A stretch of 8,148 nt of DNA from Bacillota bacterium (GTDB lineage Bacteria > Bacillota_A > Clostridia > DSM-8532). The stretch is from positions 1 through 8,148 of the forward strand of contig JAFADM010000161.1 of assembly GCA_023424865.1 (NCBI GenBank). Reading direction: 5' to 3'. The notes below the pieces were generated by a model. That model was not told the DNA's origin. It did not search any database and saw only the letters and a list, made by a program, of their open reading frames with translations. The translations under genes and the position numbers were made by a program. Below are positions 1-6,217 of the stretch, one piece after another; the stretch's first letter is position 1, and every line of letters begins with the position of its first letter.

Positions 1-19
1 CAATATAGAATAATTTGGA

Positions 20-60
20 TATAATAGTATATACAAACAGTATAGAGTATATATAGGAGG
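20..60 (+). promoter_or_regulatory. Possible sigma-A-type -10 and leader of the tad cluster
   Basis: TATAAT lies at 20-25, about 40 bases before the GTG start at 66. A 17-base spacer would place the -35 hexamer mostly left of the window; only its last two bases (CA, positions 1-2) would be visible, which fits TTGACA but proves nothing. The leader is very AT-rich, with AGTATA at 26-31, 39-44 and 46-51 and the palindrome GTATATAC at 27-34. A strong ribosome binding site AGGAGG sits at 55-60. Because the region is so AT-rich, a chance TATAAT is quite possible. Confidence 0.4.
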
Positions 61-65
61 TAACC

Positions 66-776
66 GTGAGAAGAAACCGATGGAAGGGTTTCCTGGGGCT
101 TCTTGTAATGGTTCTGTCACTGGCAGGAATGTATCTTTGGCAGACATACGGCAGAGAAGCTGCGGATAAAAAAGAAGTCTTACTTGCACGGCTGGATATT
201 GAGCCTGGGACGCTTATTGACCCTTCGCTTCACTTTGTTATAAAGCGGGTGGACTCGGAGCTTATAATTCCCAATGCTCTCAGCCCTTCCGATGTCCAAG
301 GTGTAAAGGGGCTTGCCGCCAAATATTTAATACCACAGAATGCCATTGTCACGGGCAGGTTCTTTGAGGCATCCGGCCTGGTTCTTTCAGACACACGATT
401 TATTATGAAAATACCTGAATCCTGGGTTTATGCGGTTCCTACCTCCTTGCGAAGAGGTGACGAAATCTTTTTCTATGCCGTGTCGGCAAAGCTTGACCCT
501 TTAGCCGACAGCCGGGTACAGGCGGAGCCGACTGGGTTGCCCGTTTACGGGCAGCAGCTTCCCGATGTAATAGAGGGTTCGGAGCTTGTACTATCCTCTT
601 ATGTGGCCTTTGTTAAGGACGGCGCCAACAGGGAAGTGGTGGATATGGATGAAAGGAAACGTATGGATGGCTCGTCACAGGTATCCTCCATTGAAATTGT
701 CTGTACGGATGAGGAAAAGGAAAAGCTGGTAAAATCGGTTTCGCAGGGGAATAAATTTATTCTCGTGTACCGTTGA
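66..776 (+). CDS. cpaB: CpaB/RcpC-like SAF-domain pilus assembly protein
   Basis: This 236-residue protein resembles the CpaB/RcpC family, SAF-domain proteins that accompany Tad/Flp pilus machines. A basic N-terminus (MRRNRWK) is followed by one hydrophobic segment at about 8-26, so the protein is probably anchored in the membrane with the rest outside. Residues about 36-102 fit a SAF domain, with the typical pattern of a beta strand, an 'IEPGTLI' turn at 45-51 and a closing 'IPQNAIVTGRFF' strand at 89-100. A 'RRGDEIFFYAV' stretch at 129-139 fits the second conserved block of the family, and the C-terminus ends in a short strand, 'KFILVYR'. The GTG start is chosen because AGGAGG ends five bases before it and no alternative lies nearby. 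It is the first gene of the cluster, 65 bases before tadZ. In Gram-negative bacteria this family works near the secretin; none is present here, so its role is presumably at the membrane or cell wall (inference). Confidence 0.75.
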   Translation: MRRNRWKGFLGLLVMVLSLAGMYLWQTYGREAADKKEVLLARLDIEPGTLIDPSLHFVIKRVDSELIIPNALSPSDVQGVKGLAAKYLIPQNAIVTGRFFEASGLVLSDTRFIMKIPESWVYAVPTSLRRGDEIFFYAVSAKLDPLADSRVQAEPTGLPVYGQQLPDVIEGSELVLSSYVAFVKDGANREVVDMDERKRMDGSSQVSSIEIVCTDEEKEKLVKSVSQGNKFILVYR

Positions 777-841
777 GCTTATGTGCGGTTTTATAAAGAA
801 CACGACCGTTTGTCCTGGTATTTAAAGAAAGGATGTTTCCC

Positions 842-2026
842 ATGATTCGTAAATCCTGTCATGTAATCAGTAACGATATTGAGCTTTATCAATTATTCCT
901 GCACAGCGGTATATTCGAAAAGGTAACCCTTGGCTCCAAATGGCTCGAGGATATGACGGAACCTGTTGATATTCTTCTTATTTCAGCTGAGCTTCTGCCT
1001 TTGAATGAGCTTCTTAATCATATCCAGGAAAGTACGGTTTTACCGCCAAAGTTGTTCTGCCTTTTATCCGGCAAGGACAGAAACGGTGAATGGGAATCTC
1101 TTTCATCCATACTCAAGGCCAGAGGGATTCGCGGAATACCGCCGGATTTGACTCCCCGTCAGATATTCGAACAGGTATGTGAAGAATCCGCTATTGATGT
1201 GAGGGTAAGACCCAATGTCATTGCCTTCTTTGGGGCGGACAGCAAAACCGGCGTTTCCATAACCGCTCAGGCCGCTGCTGAAGCTCTGGCAGACGAGACC
1301 GATTTAAGGGTCTGCTTTATAAATGGCTCTGGAAGACCCGGAATTCAGTATCATGCCCAGGGAGGAGATCACAAGGGCATGGATTTTATAAAATCCAAGC
1401 TGTTCAGCAAGGTCCTTTCTCCTGAGGAGCTGGAAACGGCCATGGTTCCCTGTGGCAGGCTTATGGTGCTGCCAGGCATTCAAAGGCTGCCGGATCTTAA
1501 GCAGTACCATCCCTACCATGTTGAACAACTGGCGGATTTGGCATCACGAAGTTTTGATGCAGTTATTCTGGATGCTGGATGTTATCCGGAATCGGGTCTC
1601 TACATAGGGGCACTTCATTCGGCAGGTGTTAAGTTTATGGTGGCAGGACAGCAGGAATCTTCCTTTAAGGCCTTTGAAAAGGCCAGAGAGCAGGTTTTGA
1701 AGGTGCTGGATATTGATACCGGTTCGTTTATGCTGCTCATCAATCGTTACTCCGAGCTGTTACGTTTGCCCACCGCCTATAAGCTGGGTGAAGCTTATGG
1801 AATGATGCCTGCCGCAATTCTTCCCAATATCCCTTACGCCTTTTGCCAAACCGAAAAAGAACAAAAAACCCTTAGGGGTATGGATGCAAACTATGACAAG
1901 GCCCTGGGCGATCTGGTCCGGATTATGGCAGACCGGTTGGGCGCCGAATGCAAAAAAAAGGTTCAGGTTTCAGATAGAACGTTTCGTCTTCCCTTTCTAA
2001 AAAGCAGAAAAGGAGCGGTAATATGA
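842..2026 (+). CDS. tadZ: TadZ/CpaE-like ParA-fold protein with degraded P-loop
   Basis: This 394-residue protein has the two-part build of TadZ/CpaE, which localises the Tad machine in the cell. Residues about 1-115 resemble an atypical response-regulator receiver domain: the strand 'VDILLIS' at 42-48 carries Ser where a phospho-acceptor Asp would sit. Residues about 124-370 form a MinD/ParA-like domain. The Walker A position reads 'GADSKTGVS' (131-139) instead of KGGxGKT, so both the signature Lys and the P-loop Lys appear lost. The later 'FDAVILDAG' strand (238-246) keeps its Asp. The start at 842 is preferred over the ATG at 833 because the GAAAGGA ribosome binding site touches the ATG at 833 but lies about eight bases before 842; the choice removes three residues. 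The stop overlaps the tadA start as ATGA, which implies translational coupling. Family assignment rests on domain order and position in the cluster; ATP binding is doubtful. Confidence 0.72.
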   Translation: MIRKSCHVISNDIELYQLFLHSGIFEKVTLGSKWLEDMTEPVDILLISAELLPLNELLNHIQESTVLPPKLFCLLSGKDRNGEWESLSSILKARGIRGIPPDLTPRQIFEQVCEESAIDVRVRPNVIAFFGADSKTGVSITAQAAAEALADETDLRVCFINGSGRPGIQYHAQGGDHKGMDFIKSKLFSKVLSPEELETAMVPCGRLMVLPGIQRLPDLKQYHPYHVEQLADLASRSFDAVILDAGCYPESGLYIGALHSAGVKFMVAGQQESSFKAFEKAREQVLKVLDIDTGSFMLLINRYSELLRLPTAYKLGEAYGMMPAAILPNIPYAFCQTEKEQKTLRGMDANYDKALGDLVRIMADRLGAECKKKVQVSDRTFRLPFLKSRKGAVI

Positions 2027-3549
2027 AGAGGGAAACGCTCTTAATGCCTGAATTTGGGCTTGAAGCCCAAAGAAATACAGGTGTGGAGGAACCGAAACCC
2101 TTTGACCTGGAAAAATATTTGTCCGATAAGAAGCAATCTCTTAAGACCAGTATGTCGGGTGCCCAGGACAGAATGTCCCGATTTCTTATTCTTTGCCATC
2201 GCGCCTATCAGTATATAAATGATGAGTGGAACGGAGAAAGTACCAAAACCCGAAGTGACATTCTTTTAACGCGTCAGAAAAGAGCCATTCTGGGCTATCC
2301 CGAGGAAGTCAATTATTTTAAGGATAAGATTGTGGAGTTTCTCAAAGCTAACAGACTTGAGGAAGAGGTCTTTCCCGATTGCTATACCTCTCTGGCCGAC
2401 GGTATTTTTCATGAAAACTGGGGCCTGTCCGTGCTGGCAGGCTGGATGGCTTTAACACAAAGCTCCTCGGCAAAAATCATAGGCAATCGGGTTTATTACC
2501 TGAATCCCCAAACAGGGAAAATGGAGCTTCAGGATCACAGAATAACCCGTGAACGGGTCGAGCAGTTAAGAAAGGCTCTCCTGCTTTCAGACAGGACAAA
2601 AAGGCTAGACGATGATTATTCGGAGGTCTATATGCATTCAGGTGAGCGTGTGACCATCTATACGGGAGATCTTGTTTTGAAGGGCCAGTCGACCCTGGTT
2701 TTTCGGAAAAGCGTTATAGAAGCTTTGACCTTTGAAGAGCAGGCCAGAAGAGGAACGATTCCTTACGATCTCATCCCTTGCCTGAAGGCTATGGCAGGCT
2801 GCGGTGTGAATGTGGCTTTTATCGGTCCTATCCGTTCGGGAAAGTCCACTATGCTATTAACCTGGCAAATGTATGAGAGGCCCGATTTGGAAGGTGTTTT
2901 TATTCAGACCGATCCTGAAATACGCATCCACGAGGTTATGCCCCATGCACCTATAATGAATCTGATTGCCGACGGCCAGGAGCTTCTTCGCCTGGTTAAA
3001 AAGGTTCTTCGCTCCGATGCCGACTATATTGTGGTGGCGGAAGGCAGGGACGGGTACGCTTTTCATGTGCTGGTGGATGCAGCCAATAAAGGAACCAACC
3101 GGAATAAAACTACCGTTCACTTATCACGAGCTGAGGATTTTGCCTATGATATTGCCTCAAAATTAAATCAGATCATGGGCGGGCATCTTGATTATCAGAT
3201 TGTCAGGGTGGCCAATTCCTTTAATTACATATTTGAAATGATCCAGCTGCCGGAAAATAAGGCGCAAAAGAGGCTTTCAGCAATTTATGAAATGCGCAGC
3301 GACCCTGTGAGCCATGAAATAACCTATCACAAAATATGCGCCTATGACCGGAAGTCGGGGGGGTGGACCTTTCATTATACTTTAGGGGAGCGGGTTAAGG
3401 AAATTGGTGCCCAGGAAAACCCGGAGGCCCTGGAAGCCTTCAGTGCCAGTCTTGAAAGGCTCGCTCATGATTATCCTATGAAGAACCCCACGGTTCTTCG
3501 TCCCCTTTATTCAGGCAAGAAGGAGGCCTTACACGTTCATGATTCTTAA
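2023..3549 (+). CDS. tadA: TadA/CpaF-family pilus assembly (secretion) ATPase
   Basis: This 508-residue protein is the motor of the cluster: a VirB11/CpaF-type hexameric ATPase expected on the cytoplasmic face of the membrane, where it drives assembly of Flp-like pilins. The N-terminal part (about 1-240) is the divergent N-domain of the family. The ATPase core shows an intact Walker A, 'GPIRSGKST' (268-276, Lys274); a Walker B strand 'DYIVVAE' (334-340), whose Glu340 is the likely catalytic base; and a His box, 'TTVHLS' (363-368, His366). Between them, the usual 'IED' Asp-box region is replaced by 'FIQTDPE' (293-299), a divergent version. Total length is near the family norm. The ATG overlaps the tadZ stop, with AGGAG seven bases upstream, and the 3' end overlaps tadB by 11 bases. 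All motor motifs remain, so it should be active, unlike the neighbouring TadZ. Confidence 0.88.
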   Translation: MKRETLLMPEFGLEAQRNTGVEEPKPFDLEKYLSDKKQSLKTSMSGAQDRMSRFLILCHRAYQYINDEWNGESTKTRSDILLTRQKRAILGYPEEVNYFKDKIVEFLKANRLEEEVFPDCYTSLADGIFHENWGLSVLAGWMALTQSSSAKIIGNRVYYLNPQTGKMELQDHRITRERVEQLRKALLLSDRTKRLDDDYSEVYMHSGERVTIYTGDLVLKGQSTLVFRKSVIEALTFEEQARRGTIPYDLIPCLKAMAGCGVNVAFIGPIRSGKSTMLLTWQMYERPDLEGVFIQTDPEIRIHEVMPHAPIMNLIADGQELLRLVKKVLRSDADYIVVAEGRDGYAFHVLVDAANKGTNRNKTTVHLSRAEDFAYDIASKLNQIMGGHLDYQIVRVANSFNYIFEMIQLPENKAQKRLSAIYEMRSDPVSHEITYHKICAYDRKSGGWTFHYTLGERVKEIGAQENPEALEAFSASLERLAHDYPMKNPTVLRPLYSGKKEALHVHDS

Positions 3550-4492
3550 GCTGGGTATCCCTCTTATAATTGCAGTGAGCTTCCAGTTCGGCCTCTGGAT
3601 CCTGTGCGGAAATGAAATAGGCCGCCTTTTTTCAGACTTCCTAATGAAAAGGCATTACAGGCGGCTCTCCCAGGGGCGTCGTAGTCCTAAAAAGACAATG
3701 CTGCCCTTAAGGCATCTTCAACGTCTTTTAAGTGTCGTCGGCAAGGGACGTGAAAGGGAGGGAGCCTACGGGATACTTTTGGGAACTGCCATGTTGTTTT
3801 CCGCATCCCTGGCTGTCTTTGCCCGAATGGGGTCTGTTTTGGGTTCGCTCGCACTTTCGTCTGCAATTGCCCTTTTACCCTATGCGCTGTTGCGGGTTCG
3901 GCTGAAAGCTATACGAATTGAGAGCTCATACGAAGGAATAGAGCTAATTACCGGCCTTATCAATAATTACCGCCAGTCGGAGCTCAACATGCTGGAAGCA
4001 TTGGAACAGAGCGCATGCAAGGCAGTAGAGGGAAGCTTCTCAAAGAAGCACTTGTTTCGACTCTCTACTATTTTGAGGGCCTACAAAAATGAGGATGAAT
4101 TGGATGAAGCTGTCTCTTCCTTTGTTTATGCTTTTGATACGGAATGGAGCGCACTTATTGGAATGAATATCAAAATGGGTGTTTTGGATGGAACGGATGT
4201 ACGCCCCGGCCTTGATGATATTTTAACAAAGCTGGAGGGTATAAGCGAAACCATAGAGGAAGAAAAAAGGAACAATAACGAGTCCTTTTCAATGATTCGT
4301 TTTATTCTTGTACCTCTTTATCTTGCCGGTGTCTATATGGCAGTTCAAGCCTTTGGCTTTACCCTGACCAAATACTTCAGCTATCAGTTTAACACCAGTC
4401 TAGGGCTTTTTTGGGGAAGCCTTTCTATAGGAGGCATGATGCTGTGTTTTGTCATTCTGAGCCTTGCCAGAAAGCCAAAATTCGACTTTTAG
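3539..4492 (+). CDS. tadB: TadB-like inner-membrane platform protein (T2SF fold)
   Basis: This 317-residue integral membrane protein matches TadB in layout and position, directly after the ATPase. Hydrophobic segments are visible at about 4-23, 78-96, 98-118, 253-275 and 287-309. The long cytoplasmic stretch at about 120-250 is helical and charged, with 'IRIESSYEGIELITGLINNY' (126-145) and 'GMNIKMGVLDGTDVRPGLDD' (208-227), as in T2SF/GspF-type domains that contact the ATPase. It would form the membrane platform together with TadC (family knowledge). The ATG at 3539 lies inside the end of tadA. The best ribosome binding site, AGGAGG at 3521-3526, is 12 bases away, which is long and suggests that translation depends partly on coupling from tadA. 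A basic linker lies at 38-53. Confidence 0.78.
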   Translation: MILKLGIPLIIAVSFQFGLWILCGNEIGRLFSDFLMKRHYRRLSQGRRSPKKTMLPLRHLQRLLSVVGKGREREGAYGILLGTAMLFSASLAVFARMGSVLGSLALSSAIALLPYALLRVRLKAIRIESSYEGIELITGLINNYRQSELNMLEALEQSACKAVEGSFSKKHLFRLSTILRAYKNEDELDEAVSSFVYAFDTEWSALIGMNIKMGVLDGTDVRPGLDDILTKLEGISETIEEEKRNNNESFSMIRFILVPLYLAGVYMAVQAFGFTLTKYFSYQFNTSLGLFWGSLSIGGMMLCFVILSLARKPKFDF

Positions 4493-4505
4493 AGGGAGGC
4501 CTGCC

Positions 4506-5378
4506 ATGGATGTACTCATATTTGGTGCATTGATGATACTTTTTGCTTTCGGTGCTTCGCTTTACTTCAAGCCCGAAGTCCCCACAAAAATAAGAAGGCG
4601 TGTCTGGCGGACACGGGCCGACAGCCTCATTCAAAAGCTTTCCGGAATAATAGCTGGCAAGGAGACTGAAGAATTGCTGGCACAAGCCGGCTTTCCTCTG
4701 CCAGGAGCCTGCTATCAGGCCCTTCGAGGATTAATTCTTCTTCCGTGGTTTACAATCCTTTTACATCAACGGCTCACACAGGGAGGAGCAGAGCAGAATG
4801 CCGCACTCCTCTGGCTGGTTCTTTTTATTGTTTCCATGCCCCGGCGAAGAATTTTGGGCATAAAAAGCCCCATTGCCCTCTTTTGCAGTTGGAACCAGAA
4901 ACGGCTCCGTCAGAAATACAATAAAGAAATTTACCGCTGCTTCAGCCAGCTCAAGAATCTGGCGGTATCCAGAGCCAAAGAGGGTATGTCGGGGGATGCC
5001 ATGCTTTTAGAAATGGCCAGGTACACCCGCTATACAAAGCCCATTTTTAATCGTGCCATCGCCTACTGGGTGGAAGCCAGATACGAGGAAGCCCTGACCT
5101 ACTTAAAAAACACACTGGACACCCAGGATGGGGAAGCGCTGGCAGGTGTGCTTGGAAGGCTGGAATACCTTAAGCTGCCGGAGCTTTTAAACCAAATTGA
5201 GCTGTATCAAAAAGGTGCTGAGGAGAGGCGAAAAACCGCATCCCGAAGTGCCAGGGAGTTTAAGGCTAATTTATTGTTTGCCCTGGTTCTGTCAACAGGA
5301 ATGGTGCTTTTAATTAATTTTCTTATAATCACCATAGCTATTGATGCGTTGGACTTTTATAGAAATTTCAGTTTTTAG
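4506..5378 (+). CDS. tadC: TadC-like inner-membrane platform protein (T2SF fold)
   Basis: This 290-residue membrane protein is the second platform component, as expected after tadB. It has an N-terminal hydrophobic helix (about 3-21), a central hydrophobic pair (about 74-88 and 98-112), a long cytoplasmic helical region (about 125-252) rich in Arg, Lys and Glu, and a C-terminal hydrophobic helix (about 254-282). This matches the usual TadC layout of one T2SF domain closed by a C-terminal transmembrane segment. An in-frame TTG at 4464, inside tadB, would add 14 residues, but the ATG at 4506 is chosen because AGGGAGG (4493-4499) lies six bases before it and because the hydrophobic helix then begins the protein. 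The gap from the tadB stop is only 13 bases. The downstream spacer is full of 19-base repeats, so this gene closes the first block of the cluster. Confidence 0.76.
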   Translation: MDVLIFGALMILFAFGASLYFKPEVPTKIRRRVWRTRADSLIQKLSGIIAGKETEELLAQAGFPLPGACYQALRGLILLPWFTILLHQRLTQGGAEQNAALLWLVLFIVSMPRRRILGIKSPIALFCSWNQKRLRQKYNKEIYRCFSQLKNLAVSRAKEGMSGDAMLLEMARYTRYTKPIFNRAIAYWVEARYEEALTYLKNTLDTQDGEALAGVLGRLEYLKLPELLNQIELYQKGAEERRKTASRSAREFKANLLFALVLSTGMVLLINFLIITIAIDALDFYRNFSF

Positions 5379-5385
5379 TTTTATC

Positions 5386-5499
5386 AATGCAGTAGAGCTG
5401 GAATAATGCAATGGAGCTGGATTAATGCAATGGAGCTGGATTAATGCAATCGAACTGGATTAATGCTATAGAAGTAAATTAATCCCATAGACCTAAAAT
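5386..5499 (+). repeat. Six tandem 19-base direct repeats
   Basis: Six back-to-back units of exactly 19 bases start at 5386, 5405, 5424, 5443, 5462 and 5481. Units 2 and 3 are identical (AATGCAATGGAGCTGGATT). Against that sequence, unit 1 has three mismatches, unit 4 two, unit 5 six and unit 6 seven, so decay increases toward the pilin-like gene. The array fills most of the 139-base spacer between tadC and the 48-codon gene at 5518 and ends just before that gene's ribosome binding site. The direct, gapless layout and short unit do not fit CRISPR. It may be a slippage-born minisatellite, a protein-binding array or a translated leader; nothing visible decides between these. Confidence 0.93.
5457..5485 (+). 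other. 8-base inverted repeat at the end of the repeat array
   Basis: GGATTAAT at 5457-5464 and ATTAATCC at 5478-5485 are perfect reverse complements separated by 13 bases. They could form an AT-rich stem-loop in RNA or an operator-like site upstream of the pilin-like gene. No run of T follows, so it is not an intrinsic terminator. The left arm comes from the junction of repeat units 4 and 5 and the right arm from the junction of units 5 and 6, where unit 6 has diverged to CC. Confidence 0.35.
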
Positions 5500-5517
5500 G
5501 TGAAAGGAGGTGAGGTC

Positions 5518-5664
5518 ATGAAAAACATTATCGTAACTATCGGTGAAATTCTCCTGGGTGTCATTCTGTTTCTTTTTATAATGGGTACAACCAATTCTTT
5601 TAAAAGTGAATCCACCCGTATTTTCAACAGCACCATCGACAAGGTGGAAACCGTTCAGCCCTGA
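5518..5664 (+). CDS. Small Flp1-like type IVb pilin candidate (48 aa)
   Basis: This 48-residue protein has a near-perfect ribosome binding site (AAAGGAGG at 5503-5510, seven bases before the ATG). It starts 'MKNIIVTIGEILLGV', has one hydrophobic helix at about 11-22 preceded by Glu10, and ends in a short amphipathic tail, 'STRIFNSTIDKVETVQP'. Glu directly before the helix and an 'IF..I' tail are the general pattern of Flp1-like pilins. The expected leader with Gly at -1 five residues before that Glu is missing: if Glu10 is the +5 position, the residue at -1 would be Ile5. It lies right after the platform genes and before two TadE-like genes, where a pilin subunit is expected. It could be the main pilus subunit, a minor one, or just a small membrane accessory protein. 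The evidence is context and layout only. Confidence 0.7.
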   Translation: MKNIIVTIGEILLGVILFLFIMGTTNSFKSESTRIFNSTIDKVETVQP

Positions 5665-5705
5665 TAGTCTGGCCTATAGAATCAGAACCCGAGTAGGAGG
5701 GGAGG

Positions 5706-6122
5706 ATGAAGGGATTTATAACTGGAGCTGCCATGCTGCTTTTGCTCATGGTCTTTCCGCTGCAAACAGCCCTAGAAATGGCTAATGAAGTACGTATGAC
5801 AGTGTTTTCGGATATTGTTCACCTGTCGGTTCAGCGTGCCCGGGTTGACGGATACTTCAAATCCTCTACCATTACGGAGCTGAAGCAGTCTCTCTTAAAT
5901 GCATTCCCGGATCTCAGCGAGGGAGAAATTTACATTAACGTAACCACTGCACCGAAGTACCGGCTGGATGTCTTTGACATACGGGAGGCTATCTTTTATG
6001 ACATCCGCATCCCGGTAAGGGGTATTATAGCGGTGCCTCAGCTGTTTGGAATTGAAGCTGACAGGAATCACTACATGTCCAGGCGCAGCGGTATGGTTTT
6101 AAGTGAGCTGCCCATGCCTTAA
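5706..6122 (+). CDS. TadE-like minor pilin / exported pilus protein
   Basis: This 138-residue protein has a short N-terminus (MKGFITGAAM), a hydrophobic helix at about 8-22 and an extracellular region. The helix continues into 'MANEVRMTVFSDIVHLSVQR' (25-44) and then 'DGYFKSSTITELKQSLLNAF' (48-67), followed by a beta-rich part at about 74-110 with 'IYINVTT' and 'FYDIRIPVRG'. This long helix followed by beta strands is the usual form of TadE-type pseudopilins in Gram-positive Tad clusters; the match is by layout rather than a diagnostic motif. AGGAGG (5695-5700) lies five bases before the ATG. The gene follows the Flp-like gene by 41 bases. The reading frame stays open for 32 codons after the TAA and then ends on the start of the next gene, so the C-terminus may have been longer once. 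Confidence 0.7.
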   Translation: MKGFITGAAMLLLLMVFPLQTALEMANEVRMTVFSDIVHLSVQRARVDGYFKSSTITELKQSLLNAFPDLSEGEIYINVTTAPKYRLDVFDIREAIFYDIRIPVRGIIAVPQLFGIEADRNHYMSRRSGMVLSELPMP

Positions 6123-6217
6123 AGCGCTAAAAGAATTTTCAGAAAGCTCAATGGGGAGCATTTTGAATGGGTGAAAACGCTTGAAAGAGAAAGGAGCTGC
6201 CTGGAGGCTGGTAATAA

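Noticed and set aside
1304..1528. Minus-strand open frame inside tadZ
   Set aside because: It is antisense to a well-supported gene, has no domain and reads as a shadow frame.
2857..3166. Open frames on both strands inside tadA (2857-3120 minus, 2966-3166 plus)
   Set aside because: They overlap the conserved Walker B and His-box region of tadA in other frames and have no independent support.
4452..4685. Minus-strand open frame across the tadB-tadC junction
   Set aside because: It is antisense to both genes and has no ribosome binding site or domain.
5386..5499. CRISPR array reading of the 19-base repeats
   Set aside because: The units are contiguous with no spacers, too short, and degrade along the array; no cas genes are nearby.
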